From positions 1-64,000 of the forward strand of contig NZ_FRBE01000004.1 in assembly GCF_900142535.1 (NCBI RefSeq): a stretch of DNA of 64,000 bases, in the 5' to 3' direction. Position 1 is the stretch's first letter. The number at the start of each line of letters is the position of its first letter. This document shows, piece after piece, positions 34,847-44,497 of the stretch. Source of the stretch: Fibrobacter sp. UWEL (GTDB lineage: Bacteria > Fibrobacterota > Fibrobacteria > Fibrobacterales > Fibrobacteraceae). Both the position numbers and the translations under genes were made by a program. The notes below the pieces were generated by a model. It was not told the DNA's origin. It ran no database searches and saw nothing but the letters and a program-made list of their open reading frames with translations.

Positions 34847-35803
34847 ATGTGTAATTATTTCTTGGCATTATTTGAAGGTGACGGCGGAATCATGTTTCTG
34901 TTGTCTAGTTTAATTGTTTCACTTCCGTGGCTGCTGGGCTATCTGTTTTCTGCACTTCATTCAAAAGGTCTTAAAAAGCCGCTTTGGTTGACATTGTGGA
35001 TTTTAACGGCTGTGGTTGTGTTGATTATAGCGGGAATCGCGGTGCTTATATCCATTGTTGGCGGACTTCATCCTGGTGGATCTAACGCGACGAATGGATG
35101 TGTGTTGGCGATTGTATTTTTGGCTGTTTACCTGCTTTGCTCTTTGCTTGGACGAAAATTTATCCCGAGTAAAAAGAACCATTGGCTGCTGATTATTCTT
35201 TTATTTCTTGGCGTTGATTTTGGTATTAGGTACTCCTTGTGGCTTCTCAATGCTGTACCATATGGAGAAATTAATGAAAGTGCGTTGACTCAACAAACTT
35301 TGGAATACGGTGCCGGTTTTGATTATGAAATAGCGATTACGTCTAAAGTAGACGGATCTTGTGGAGCCCGCCTTTTACGAATTCGAGTGAAGGGTGATTC
35401 AGCTTACTATCAGGTGATTCATGATGAGGGTCGATTTGGACTCTATGTATATGCTGGTGGATGGATGAATAAAATAGATAGAATGCGCGGGGCTAACGAT
35501 TCAAACCTTTGGATTCTATTAGACTCTCATAAAACTTCTGCCGTAAAAAAGTTGAAAAAGCGTATGGCTTCATATGAGCAAGAAAAAACTTTGATGATGA
35601 CTTGGGCTGAATATTGTAAAGCCTTTATGCTCGATGATTTTCAAGAGGGGAATCGAAAAACTTTAGTTTTTTGTAATACTGAAAAAGTGCATGTTTATGA
35701 TGCTTTTTCCATTGAAAAATTAGCAGAAGGACTTTGGCCAACTGATGCTACTAATGAGAATCAGAGAGCCGATGGAAAGAGAACCTGTAACGACGATGAT
35801 TAA
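34847..35803 (+). CDS. hypothetical membrane protein
   Basis: This 318-aa protein has about four membrane helices in the first 145 residues, one containing LSSLIVSLPWLLGYLFSALH and another LLIILLFLGVDFGIRYSLWLL. A soluble C-terminal domain of about 170 residues follows. The last part is charged (KKLKKRMASYEQEKTLMMTW). TATATT at 34821-34826 may be its -10 box. A TTG at 34841 could add two codons. It uses more A/T than its neighbours, which may mean recent acquisition. No family was recognised. Confidence 0.7.
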   Translation: MCNYFLALFEGDGGIMFLLSSLIVSLPWLLGYLFSALHSKGLKKPLWLTLWILTAVVVLIIAGIAVLISIVGGLHPGGSNATNGCVLAIVFLAVYLLCSLLGRKFIPSKKNHWLLIILLFLGVDFGIRYSLWLLNAVPYGEINESALTQQTLEYGAGFDYEIAITSKVDGSCGARLLRIRVKGDSAYYQVIHDEGRFGLYVYAGGWMNKIDRMRGANDSNLWILLDSHKTSAVKKLKKRMASYEQEKTLMMTWAEYCKAFMLDDFQEGNRKTLVFCNTEKVHVYDAFSIEKLAEGLWPTDATNENQRADGKRTCNDDD

Positions 35804-35823
35804 TTGTTATAATTATCCTTGAA

Positions 35824-36615
35824 ATGAAGTGGATCCTGTTTGTATTGCTATTTGCGCTGAGCGCGTTCGCTGCGGAGGTGGTGGATAGTTCTAAGGCACA
35901 GCCTAATATTCCTCTCCCTAGGCAGACTGCCTATACGGGCAAGGGTCTTTCCGTGGGCATTGGTGCTGGCGCATACAAGCCTACGGAAGATTGTGATTGT
36001 GTGGGCAACTGGCAGGGACAGCTAGAGTATTTTTATACGCCAAATATTACTGCGGGTATTGACGTTCGCTTTCTGGGTGGAAATTTGGACTCCGACGTAA
36101 TGATCATGTATCAGCGCTATCGCATAAACCTTCGTGTCCATAAGGCCTTTGAATCACTGGACTTGTACCTCGAGCCGATTTTTGGTCTGGAAAATACGGA
36201 CATTTCCGAGTTTAGGGAACAGGTTAAGGCTCATAAGAGCAGTATACGCCAGGATGGTTGGTTTACTCCCATGTTCCCTGTGGATACTACGGACGCGGAC
36301 TCCGCTCGTGGGGAATGTGAAAAAATGTTCTCCCTGGATGGTTTTTCCCTGGGTATTGGTGCTGGAGCTGGTTATCGCCTTACAGAATTGTGGGGACTTA
36401 CTGGCAGCGTGCTCCTGGAGTACAATTTTTCCCGTGCAATCCAGCTGACCTTGACCCCTGGTGTGGCCCTGGATTTACAGCGAATTTGGCCCTGGGCAAA
36501 GAAAAATCTCCGTTCTACCTGGCTTTCCCTAGAGTTTGGAACCCAGCGATTTTTCAATCGTGGGGTGGAAGAATGGGCTGCTTTTGGCTTCCTAGGCTTC
36601 CAGATTGGCGTATAG
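35824..36615 (+). CDS. probable outer membrane beta-barrel protein
   Basis: This 263-aa protein has a signal peptide (MKWILFVLLFALSAFA) and glycine-rich alternating strands (GLSVGIGAGAYKP, FSLGIGAGAGYRLTELWG), ending GFLGFQIGV. It resembles small outer membrane barrels. It lacks the terminal Phe seen in many barrels. TATAAT at 35808-35813 lies 10 nt before the ATG. No specific family was recognised. Confidence 0.7.
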   Translation: MKWILFVLLFALSAFAAEVVDSSKAQPNIPLPRQTAYTGKGLSVGIGAGAYKPTEDCDCVGNWQGQLEYFYTPNITAGIDVRFLGGNLDSDVMIMYQRYRINLRVHKAFESLDLYLEPIFGLENTDISEFREQVKAHKSSIRQDGWFTPMFPVDTTDADSARGECEKMFSLDGFSLGIGAGAGYRLTELWGLTGSVLLEYNFSRAIQLTLTPGVALDLQRIWPWAKKNLRSTWLSLEFGTQRFFNRGVEEWAAFGFLGFQIGV

Positions 36616-36618
36616 CCT

Positions 36619-36646
36619 TTGACAAACACCCCTCTTTTACTATATT
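36619..36646 (+). promoter_or_regulatory. sigma70-type promoter of the rpsF operon
   Basis: A perfect TTGACA (36619-36624), a 16-nt spacer and TATATT (36641-36646) stand 76 nt before the rpsF start. This is the best promoter in the window and served as the reference for others. Confidence 0.85.
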
Positions 36647-36722
36647 TGGGTCACCGATTTTAATCGGAACCCTCCCGGGGCCAATGTTGGTAACCTGGGC
36701 GAAAGACCAAAGGGATCTCACT

Positions 36723-37091
36723 ATGAGACAGTATGAAACTATGGTGATCATCGACGCTATGATCTCTGACGACGCCATCAAGGCTGAAATCGAGACCATC
36801 GCCGCTGCAATCACTAAGGGCGGCGAAATTGTTCGTCGTGACGATTGGGGCAAGCGCAAGCTCGCTTATTCTATCAACAAGCGCCAGCACGGCTTCTATG
36901 TGATCTTCTACTACAAGGCAGAAGTTGCAACTGTTGCCGCTATGGAAGCAGCTCTCAAGCTGAATGAAAACGTTCTCCGTTGGATGACCCTCGCTGATTA
37001 TCCGATGTCCGAAATCGTTTACAACGCAGACATGGCTCAGTCTACCGAAGAAATCGTTCCGGTTGACGCAGAAGAAGGGGAGGCTGAATAA
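36723..37091 (+). CDS. rpsF: 30S ribosomal protein S6
   Basis: This 122-aa S6 begins [23 protein letters not shown] and has [22 protein letters not shown], which fixes both the family and the start. A frame open further upstream is rejected. S6 binds S18 on the 30S platform. An acidic tail ([10 protein letters not shown]) extends beyond the usual end. The stop overlaps the rpsR start (TAATG). Confidence 0.97.
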   Translation: MRQYETMVIIDAMISDDAIKAEIETIAAAITKGGEIVRRDDWGKRKLAYSINKRQHGFYVIFYYKAEVATVAAMEAALKLNENVLRWMTLADYPMSEIVYNADMAQSTEEIVPVDAEEGEAE

Positions 37092-37342
37092 TGGCTTTTG
37101 AAGATAAGAAGCAGGCAACCCGTATCCGTCGCAAGAAGACTTGCTGGTTCACCGAAAACAATGTTCAGTTCATTGACTATAAGGACGAAAAGACTCTTCG
37201 TCGCTTCATCTCTGAACGTGGCAAGATCATTCCTCGCCGTATTTCTGGCACCTCTGCTAAGTACCAGCGTATGCTGAACGAAGCAATCAAGCGTGCACGT
37301 CAGATGGCTATCCTTCCGTTTGTCTCTGACAGCATGCGCTAA
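37091..37342 (+). CDS. rpsR: 30S ribosomal protein S18
   Basis: This 83-aa S18 contains the core [28 protein letters not shown] and [19 protein letters not shown]. It sits between S6 and L9 in the classical rpsF-rpsR-rplI order, overlapping rpsF by one base. Confidence 0.97.
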   Translation: MAFEDKKQATRIRRKKTCWFTENNVQFIDYKDEKTLRRFISERGKIIPRRISGTSAKYQRMLNEAIKRARQMAILPFVSDSMR

Positions 37343-37359
37343 TAAGGAGGAACTAGACT

Positions 37360-37809
37360 ATGGAAATTATTCTTAAGGCTAATGTACCTCACCTCGGTAA
37401 GATGCTCGACGTTGTGAAGGTTAAGAATGGTTATGCAAATAACTACCTCTTCCCTCGCAAGCTCGCAGTACGTGCTACCAAGGAAGCAATCGCTGAAATC
37501 GAAAACAACCGCGCTGCCGTTGAAGCTGCCTTCCAGAAGGAACTGGCTGCTGCAGGTGACGTAGCTGCTAAGCTTTCTCAGATTTCTGTGAACATGGAAC
37601 GCCGCGTTGTTGAAGGCGAACGTCTGTACGGTTCTGTATCCGCATCCGACATCGCTGAAGCAATCACCAAGCAGGGTGTTAAGATCACTCGCGCTCAGGT
37701 TGAACTGGCTGAACCCATCAAGCAGGTTGGCGTCTACACCGTGACCATCAAGGTCTTCGGCGACGTTGAAGCTCAGGTCAAGGTTTGGGTTACTAAGGAA
37801 CAGGCATAA
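37360..37809 (+). CDS. rplI: 50S ribosomal protein L9
   Basis: This 149-aa L9 starts MEIILKANVPHLGKMLDVVKVKNGYANNYL, the usual N-domain, with a long central helix (ENNRAAVEAAFQKEL) and a C-domain containing GERLYGSVSASDIAEAI. AAGGAGG lies 10 nt before the ATG. It ends the operon. Confidence 0.97.
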   Translation: MEIILKANVPHLGKMLDVVKVKNGYANNYLFPRKLAVRATKEAIAEIENNRAAVEAAFQKELAAAGDVAAKLSQISVNMERRVVEGERLYGSVSASDIAEAITKQGVKITRAQVELAEPIKQVGVYTVTIKVFGDVEAQVKVWVTKEQA

Positions 37810-37839
37810 GCCGACTCTTTTAGCTAACTAAAAGCTTTG

Positions 37840-37874
37840 GAACCGCTCCCTTTCGGGGGAGCGGTTCATTTTTT
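37840..37874 (+). terminator. terminator of the rpsF operon
   Basis: GAACCGCTCCC (37840-37850) pairs with GGGAGCGGTTC (37857-37867), followed by ATTTTTT. Confidence 0.92.
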
Positions 37875-37901
37875 ATAGGGCTATTTTTCTATTTTTAGGG
37901 T

Positions 37902-39494
37902 ATGCGCAAGTTTACGTTTATTAATGCGATGGCCCTCGTGGCTGGTTTGTTTGTGTCCAATTCCTTCGCTCAACCGAGGGATCTTTTTGCTGAGTTTGAA
38001 GCGGAAGAAACCGCAGCTGAACAGGCTAAGGCTGATTCCGTGAAGGCTGCCGAAGCAAAGGCCGCCGCCGAGAAGAAAGCTGCCGAAGAAAAGGCCGCTG
38101 CAGAAAAAGCGGAAGCGGAACGTCTAGCAGCTGAAAAGAAGGCCGCAGAGGAAAAGAAGTTGGCTGAAGAAAAGGCCGCTGCGGATAAGAAGGCTGCCGA
38201 AGAAAAGGCTGCCGCAGAGCAGAAGGCTGAAGAAAAGCGTCAGGAAGAAATGTACAGGGCTGCCGCAGAAGAAAAGCGCCGCAATATGGAAATGGCTGCC
38301 CAGCAGGCTCAGGCCGCTGCTGCTGATAGTGCAAAGAGCGTGGATGATCCTGCCGCCGTTGCTTCTGAAAACAAGTACGGCAACATGGAAGAAGCCTATA
38401 ATGCTGCCATGCAGGAATACGCTGAAAAGGCTCGCATCCAAGAAGACCTGGATGCTATCGCCCGTGACTCTGCCGCTGTGGCTCAGATGATTGCTGACTC
38501 TGTGGCTGCCGCAGAAAAGGCAAAGGCAGACTCCATCGCGGCTGCAACTTCCAGTAGTTCTGTGGCAGTTGCCTCTAGCAGTTCCATGAGCCGTCGTGAC
38601 CTTCTTGGCCCGGTTAAGGTGTCCAAGGTGAATGGTATTGACGAAATGAAGGGCCGTTACAAGAGCCCGCGTAAGGCTTTGTTCATGTCCCTCGTCATTC
38701 CTGGCTCTGGTCAGATGTACGTGGGCGGTTCCAATTTCACTTATGCCCGCGGTGGCGTTTACCTGGCGTTGGAAGCTGCCCTCTGGAGCGGTTGGTATTA
38801 CTTCTCTGTCTACAAGTACAACGACCAGATGAAGAAGTACAAGAAATTCGCCAAGAATCATTATTCTATCGGCCGTTACGAAAGCAAGATGCGTGACCTG
38901 TACCATCAGGACGCAGTGAACTATGCCGACGAATTCCGTAGCCGCTACTTGGGTACTCGAGAGACCTTCTGCGATGGCATTTATGATAAGGCAAATGAAC
39001 GCGGTTGCTACAGCAAGGATAAACTGTATGCCAATGACGATCAGTTTAAGGATGACTTTGTGAGAAATCCTGTGAGCCTGGGAGACGAAATGGATAACGT
39101 CAAGTTCGACGACGCCTCCGCTGTTTATCAGTTGCTCTCTGACAATGCTTACGTGCTGGGTTGGGATGACGTCACCGATGAAACCGTTGCCACTAACCTG
39201 GGCCTGAAAGATCCTAATTCCGCAACGGAAGTGCTGGGCTCTTCCGATAACATGAAGAAGTATCGTTCTCTCCGTAGCAAGGCCAACGACTATGCAGACA
39301 TGCAGGCTTGGTTCTTTGGCGGTTTGATTCTGAACCACATTGTCTCTGCTGTGGACGCTGCTCTTTCCGCAAGCTCTTTCAACAAGACCTTGTATCAGGA
39401 AGACCTGTCCTGGTATGACCATCTTCATTTTGACAGCGGCATTCAGCTGTTCAATGGCTTTGGCGTAAACGTTCAGGCTAGCTGGGGATTTTAA
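37902..39494 (+). CDS. DUF5683-type protein with long Ala/Lys/Glu coiled coil
   Basis: This 530-aa protein has a signal peptide, then about 140 residues of TolA-like low-complexity helix (repeats such as AEEKAAAEKAEAE). A serine/alanine linker follows (ATSSSSVAVASSSSM). The C-terminal domain starts near KSPRKALFMSLVIPGSGQMYVGG, the DUF5683 pattern. TATTTT ends 6 nt before the ATG, with no ribosome binding site. It overlaps the related 236-aa gene downstream (TAATG). Function is unknown; a periplasm-spanning role is a guess from the coiled coil. Confidence 0.82.
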   Translation: MRKFTFINAMALVAGLFVSNSFAQPRDLFAEFEAEETAAEQAKADSVKAAEAKAAAEKKAAEEKAAAEKAEAERLAAEKKAAEEKKLAEEKAAADKKAAEEKAAAEQKAEEKRQEEMYRAAAEEKRRNMEMAAQQAQAAAADSAKSVDDPAAVASENKYGNMEEAYNAAMQEYAEKARIQEDLDAIARDSAAVAQMIADSVAAAEKAKADSIAAATSSSSVAVASSSSMSRRDLLGPVKVSKVNGIDEMKGRYKSPRKALFMSLVIPGSGQMYVGGSNFTYARGGVYLALEAALWSGWYYFSVYKYNDQMKKYKKFAKNHYSIGRYESKMRDLYHQDAVNYADEFRSRYLGTRETFCDGIYDKANERGCYSKDKLYANDDQFKDDFVRNPVSLGDEMDNVKFDDASAVYQLLSDNAYVLGWDDVTDETVATNLGLKDPNSATEVLGSSDNMKKYRSLRSKANDYADMQAWFFGGLILNHIVSAVDAALSASSFNKTLYQEDLSWYDHLHFDSGIQLFNGFGVNVQASWGF

Positions 39495-40204
39495 TGAAGA
39501 TTCTTTGCGTCCTGTTGCTTGCCGCCGCAACCGCCTTTTCCCAGGTGGTGATTTCCGTTGACGAAACGGTGAGCAAGAACCGCGATAAGAGCCTGGCTCT
39601 TGCCGTTGGCGCATCTGCCTTGCTTCCCGGTATGGGTGAGCTGTACCTAGGTGAAAAGAACCTTGTGCGTCCTTTCGTCTGGACGGATGTTGCTCTTTGG
39701 GTGACCACTTTTGGTTCCTACTTTATTGGCGAACGCTATATTACGTCTGCCCATGACTACGCTGTTCGACATGCTGGCCTCACCACCAATAGCAAGAAAA
39801 CTTCCATGCTGAACAAGGTGGGGGACTATCGTAGTCGTGGCGGTGTTGCTGGGCAGAATTCCTCTCCGGATATGGATGAGGATTACAACCAGGCCATGAT
39901 CCGTTCCGGCAAGAAGATCGATGAAGAACTTGATGCCAGTATTCAGTGGGACTGGGGTAGTTCCGATAATCCCGAGACTACAGAACATATGGAAGAGTAC
40001 AAGAGTCGCTTGCGTCATTATCGCGTGAGCCGCATCGTATTCCAGGCAAGCGCAGGTGCACTTGTGCTGAACCGCGTAATCTCCATGTTGGATGCCGTTC
40101 GAATTTATCGCAAGACTTCTTCTAGAGCTTTTTCCGAAAGAATTCAGTTTGTTCCTGAGTTCTATGGGGATGGCAGTGGCGTCTTGATGAACGTGAAATT
40201 CTAG
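39494..40204 (+). CDS. DUF5683-like protein, paralogue of the preceding gene
   Basis: This 236-aa protein has a signal peptide (MKILCVLLLAAATAFS) and the same core pattern as its neighbour: KSLALAVGASALLPGMGELYLGEK matches the other's ALFMSLVIPGSGQMYVGG, and both carry a late VLNRVISMLDAVR-like segment. It lacks the coiled coil. Coupling by TAATG suggests the pair work together. Function unknown. Confidence 0.78.
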   Translation: MKILCVLLLAAATAFSQVVISVDETVSKNRDKSLALAVGASALLPGMGELYLGEKNLVRPFVWTDVALWVTTFGSYFIGERYITSAHDYAVRHAGLTTNSKKTSMLNKVGDYRSRGGVAGQNSSPDMDEDYNQAMIRSGKKIDEELDASIQWDWGSSDNPETTEHMEEYKSRLRHYRVSRIVFQASAGALVLNRVISMLDAVRIYRKTSSRAFSERIQFVPEFYGDGSGVLMNVKF

Positions 40205-40252
40205 AGGGTAAGGATCAATTTCACGCAACAGAAACATTTTTTAAGCATCTAA

Positions 40253-41425
40253 ATGAGTGATATGAAAACCATTAAAGAAAAAAGATTTTTGTCCCTTTTA
40301 GTTGCTGTAGCGGTGTCCGTTGCGATGGTTGCCTGCGGTGGTGATGATGCCCCCGGAGCAAAGGTCCCGGCCTTTAAGGCTCCTTCCAGTAAGGATGCCC
40401 CGAAGGGTGCAAGCGCTGGTAAGGGTGGACCTGGCGGTCCCAGTGGTCGAGGCAATAAAACATATGCTGTAGAAGGCTATATCGCCAAAATCCACGAGGC
40501 AAATCAAAGTTTTCAGACCATGGCAACTCTCGACGCCATGAATAGCGTAGAACTGACTGCTGCTGCTAGCGGCCGTCTGGTGAAGCTTTTCGCTAAGGAT
40601 GGCGCCAACGTTCAGAAGGGAGCTCTCCTGGCAAAGATTGACGATTCTGAACTGAGGGCTCAGCTGAAACAGGCTGAATCCAGCCAGCAGCTTGCAAAGC
40701 AGAAGATGGAACGTACTCAGGGGCTGGTAGAAAAGAATGCTGCCACCCAGACGGATCTGGAAGCTGCCGATGCTAATTTAAAGTCTGCGGATGCAAGCGT
40801 GGAACTGATCAAGGCCCAGATTGCAAAGACCGAAGTTCGCGCTCCCTTTAGCGGAAAACTGGGCTTTGTCAATGTTTCTGTAGGCGCCTGGATGACTACA
40901 GGTACTTCCATTGCAACGCTAAGTGAAGTGAAAAAATTGAAGGCCAAGTTTGCTTTACCGCAGCGCTATGCGTCTAATCTTAAGATTGGCGATATGATCG
41001 ACCTGCGTGATGAAGAACGCGGCATTAACAAAGCTGGTAAGGTTAAGGCTTTGGATGCAACCATGTCTGAAAGCAGCCGTACTCGCCAGATTATGGTGGA
41101 AGTGGATAATTCCAAGGGCGAACTGATTGCGGGTAGCTATGCTAAGGTTAGCGTCAATCTTTCTACGGGTCTTACTCAGGCTATTCCTGTTCCTGCAGAA
41201 GCTTTGACTTTGGATAAGGACGGCGCCTTCGTCTATGTAGTTCGCGATGGCAAGGCTGTGCAGACTTACGTACAGACTGGCCTCCGTACGCCCATTGCAG
41301 TGGACGTTCATTCCGGCCTTACGGAAGGCGACACGGTGGTGACCTCTGGCCTCATCAGCATGCGTAATGGCGCTGGTGTTCGCATTAAAGAAATTCGCAA
41401 CAATACAGATTACGAGATTGAATAA
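40253..41425 (+). CDS. RND efflux membrane fusion lipoprotein
   Basis: This 390-aa AcrA-type adaptor has a lipobox VACG (mature Cys near residue 26) followed by a Gly/Pro-rich linker. The biotinyl-lipoyl half NSVELTAAASGRLVKLFAKDG, a coiled-coil hairpin (QAESSQQLAKQKMERTQGLV) and the second half FSGKLGFVNVSVGAWMTTG follow in the standard order. It joins the RND pump to an outer membrane channel; no TolC-like gene is in the window. The pump gene follows by 12 nt. Confidence 0.93.
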   Translation: MSDMKTIKEKRFLSLLVAVAVSVAMVACGGDDAPGAKVPAFKAPSSKDAPKGASAGKGGPGGPSGRGNKTYAVEGYIAKIHEANQSFQTMATLDAMNSVELTAAASGRLVKLFAKDGANVQKGALLAKIDDSELRAQLKQAESSQQLAKQKMERTQGLVEKNAATQTDLEAADANLKSADASVELIKAQIAKTEVRAPFSGKLGFVNVSVGAWMTTGTSIATLSEVKKLKAKFALPQRYASNLKIGDMIDLRDEERGINKAGKVKALDATMSESSRTRQIMVEVDNSKGELIAGSYAKVSVNLSTGLTQAIPVPAEALTLDKDGAFVYVVRDGKAVQTYVQTGLRTPIAVDVHSGLTEGDTVVTSGLISMRNGAGVRIKEIRNNTDYEIE

Positions 41426-41437
41426 GGAAGGTGGACT

Positions 41438-44400
41438 ATGAGTGTAGCAAACCTTTCTGTACGCCGTCCAGTATTGATGACGGTGATGGCTCTTGTCATC
41501 ATCTTGCTGGGTGCCTTTGGCGCAAGCAACCTGGGTGTCCGCGAATATCCTAACGTAGATTCTCCCATTATTCAGGTCCGTACTTCCTACTCCGGCGCAA
41601 ATGCTGCGGTGGTGGAAGCGGAAGTGACTGAAGTTCTGGAAGCGTCCATCAACAGCGCTTCTGGTATTAAGGCGCTGACTTCTACTAGCTCTGATGGCTA
41701 CTCCTACATTAGCGTTGAATTCGAGACAGGCACGGACCTTGAGGCGGCTGCCAACGATATCCGTGACCGCGTGAGCCGTGTTCGCCGTAAGCTGCCCGAT
41801 GATGTGGACGAGCCTACGGTTTACAAGAACGACTCCGACAACGACCCCATTATTATTGCAAGCTTGATTAGCGAAACCCATGACGCCATGGAAGTTTCCG
41901 AAATCGCCCGCAACCAGGTGAAGGAACGTCTGCAGACAATTCCTGGCGTTTCCGAAGTGAACCTGTGGGGCGAAAAGCAGCCTACGGTACGTTTGTGGAT
42001 TGATCCCATCCGTATGCAGGCTCTTGGCGTTTCTGGAAGCGAGATGAGTGCCGCCCTGAAGAAGGGAAACCTGGAATTGCCCGCAGGCTCTATCGAAGGT
42101 AGCGAAAGTACGCTTTCTATCCGTACTTTGGGCCGCGTCATTGACCCCAAGGAATTCGGAAACATTGTGGTGAAGACTGCTGCGGACGGCACCGTGATTC
42201 ATGTGTCTGACGTAGCCAAGATTCATTACGAACCTAAGGATCCACGCACGGGCTTTAAGCGTAACGGCAAGAACACGGTAGCTATTGCTTTGATGGCTCA
42301 GCCCGGCAGTAACCATGTGGAAATCGCCGACGAATACTACAAGCGTGTGGCGGACATTCGCCGCAACTTGCCCGAAGGCGTGGAACTGCTGGAAGGCCGC
42401 GATACTTCCATCAACATCCGCGCATCCATCAAGGAAGTGGTGGAGACCATCTTTATCGCGTTCCTCCTGGTTATTGGAATTATCTTTGCGTTCCTCCGTC
42501 AGGGCCGTACCACCATTATCCCTATGGTGGTTGTGCCGGTGGCTGTAATTGGTAGCTTCTTTGTGCTTTACCTTTGCGGTTTCAGTATTAACGTTTTGAC
42601 ATTGCTTGCAATGGTGCTGGCTATCGGCCTTGTGGTGGATGATGCCATTGTGATTGTGGAAAACATTTACGACAAGATTGAAAAGGGCATGACTCCCAAG
42701 CAGGCTGCAATCGCCGGCACCAACGAAATCTTCTTTGCGGTCATAGCGACCTCTGTGGTGTTGATGGCGGTGTTCGTTCCTGTGCTTGCCATGGGCGGTA
42801 CCACGGGTCTTCTTTTCCGCGAATTCGTTGCGGTGATGATCGGTACGGTTTTCCTTTCTACCCTGTGCGCACTGACTCTTTCTCCCATGCTTTGTTCTAA
42901 ATTCCTGAAGCATCAGAAGAAGGGCCGTTTCTACACTTGGACAGAACCTTTCTTTGATGGTCTGAATCGCGGTTATGCGTTCTTGCTGGGTGGGTTCCTG
43001 AAGTTGCGCTGGTTACTGTTCCCCATTGTGGCTGGTCTTTTGTTTGCGGCCTACTTCTGCTTCAACAACATGAGTAGCGAAATGGCTCCTACGGAAGACT
43101 CCGGCGCAATCATGGTGAACGTCAGTATGCCCGAAGGTGTTTCCCTCACTCGTACACGCCGTATGGCCGAGGCCTTCGTTGAAGAAGCTTCCGCATTGAT
43201 GGATACTAGCGAATATAAGGAAATTCAGTCGGGTGCCCGCAGCGCAGGTTCTTCCATGATTCGAATTTCATTAAGTGACGACAAGGAAAAACGTCGCCCT
43301 CAGAGTGAAATTGCTCGCGCCATCCAGGTGCTGGGTAGCGAATATCCGGATTTGCGTGTGATGGTGTTTGAACCTCAGAGCATTAGTACACAGCGCGGTG
43401 GCTTGCCGGTTCAGTTTGTGCTGCAGGCGGGTTCCATTGAAACCTTGCGCACCTTGGTTCCTAAGTTTATGGAAGAGGCCGGCAAGAGTCCTGTGTTCAG
43501 CGTGGTGAATACAAATTTGCGCTTTACCAAGCCGGAACTCCACATTGAAATTCTCCGAGACAAGGCTGCGGAAGAAGGCGTGTCTGTGAATGATATTGCC
43601 CAGGCTATCCAGCTTTCCATCAGTGATCAGACTTATGGTGAATTCTACAAGGATGGCCGCCAGTACGATATTCTCGGTGCTGTTGGTTACCAGTACCGCG
43701 CTACGCCTCAGAGCTTGTCTTTGCTGACGGTGAAGAACAGCAAGGGTGAATCTGTAAGTGTGGACAACTTCATTACCTACAAGGAACAGTCTGCATCGCC
43801 GTCGCTACCGCGATACAACCGCTTTAGCGCTGCGACAATTCAGGCGGGTTTGGTTCCCGGAAAGACTATTGGCGATGGCGTGGAAGAAATGCGCCGCATT
43901 GCCCACAATGTGCTGAAGGATTACCCGAATGTGAGCACCGCTTTGAGCGGATCCTCCAAGGAATTCGAGGAAAGTTCCTCCGGCCTGTACATTGTGTTCT
44001 TGCTGGCCTTGGCCCTTGTGTTCCTGGTGCTGGCGGGTCAGTTTGAAAGCTTCCGCGCTCCCTTGGTAATCTTCTTTACGGTTCCGCTGGCATTGGCAGG
44101 CGCTCTGGCTTGTTTATTCCTTACGGGTCAGACCTTGAACATCTTCAGTGAAATCGCCTTGATTCTTTTGATTGCGTTGGTGACGAAGAACGGCATCTTG
44201 ATTGTGGAATTTGCAAATCAGATTGCGGCTGCTACGGGATGTTCCAAGCTTGAAGCGGCTAGGCAAGCTGCAGAACGCCGCTTCCGCCCAATCCTCATGA
44301 CCAGCCTTTCTACGGTGTTGGGCGCTGTGCCCCTGATCCTCACGGGCACCCCTAGCCGCATCGCAATGGGTGTGGCCATTGCCGGCGGCCTTACGTTCGC

Positions 44401-44497
44401 CACCTTCATGACACTCTTTATCGTGCCTGCAGCTTACAGCTACTTCGCAGGGAAAGTGGAGAAAACTGGACATACCGACGCCAGCAAGATGGCTTGA
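41438..44497 (+). CDS. RND efflux pump, AcrB/MdtB-type
   Basis: This 1019-aa inner membrane pump starts MSVANLSVRRPVLMTVMALVII and shows the two RND repeats, each with one helix, a large periplasmic loop and five to six helices. Landmarks are GVREYPNVDSPIIQV, proton-relay LAIGLVVDDAIVIVENI (DD pair) and the late LLIALVTKNGILIVEFANQ. AAGGTGG precedes the ATG. It exports drugs or other hydrophobic compounds; the substrate is unknown. Confidence 0.95.
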   Translation: MSVANLSVRRPVLMTVMALVIILLGAFGASNLGVREYPNVDSPIIQVRTSYSGANAAVVEAEVTEVLEASINSASGIKALTSTSSDGYSYISVEFETGTDLEAAANDIRDRVSRVRRKLPDDVDEPTVYKNDSDNDPIIIASLISETHDAMEVSEIARNQVKERLQTIPGVSEVNLWGEKQPTVRLWIDPIRMQALGVSGSEMSAALKKGNLELPAGSIEGSESTLSIRTLGRVIDPKEFGNIVVKTAADGTVIHVSDVAKIHYEPKDPRTGFKRNGKNTVAIALMAQPGSNHVEIADEYYKRVADIRRNLPEGVELLEGRDTSINIRASIKEVVETIFIAFLLVIGIIFAFLRQGRTTIIPMVVVPVAVIGSFFVLYLCGFSINVLTLLAMVLAIGLVVDDAIVIVENIYDKIEKGMTPKQAAIAGTNEIFFAVIATSVVLMAVFVPVLAMGGTTGLLFREFVAVMIGTVFLSTLCALTLSPMLCSKFLKHQKKGRFYTWTEPFFDGLNRGYAFLLGGFLKLRWLLFPIVAGLLFAAYFCFNNMSSEMAPTEDSGAIMVNVSMPEGVSLTRTRRMAEAFVEEASALMDTSEYKEIQSGARSAGSSMIRISLSDDKEKRRPQSEIARAIQVLGSEYPDLRVMVFEPQSISTQRGGLPVQFVLQAGSIETLRTLVPKFMEEAGKSPVFSVVNTNLRFTKPELHIEILRDKAAEEGVSVNDIAQAIQLSISDQTYGEFYKDGRQYDILGAVGYQYRATPQSLSLLTVKNSKGESVSVDNFITYKEQSASPSLPRYNRFSAATIQAGLVPGKTIGDGVEEMRRIAHNVLKDYPNVSTALSGSSKEFEESSSGLYIVFLLALALVFLVLAGQFESFRAPLVIFFTVPLALAGALACLFLTGQTLNIFSEIALILLIALVTKNGILIVEFANQIAAATGCSKLEAARQAAERRFRPILMTSLSTVLGAVPLILTGTPSRIAMGVAIAGGLTFATFMTLFIVPAAYSYFAGKVEKTGHTDASKMA

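Noticed and set aside
40955-42913. A 652-aa minus-strand frame opposite the RND pump
   Set aside because: Rich in His, Asn and Arg, as expected for the antisense of a coding strand; both sense genes are firmly identified.
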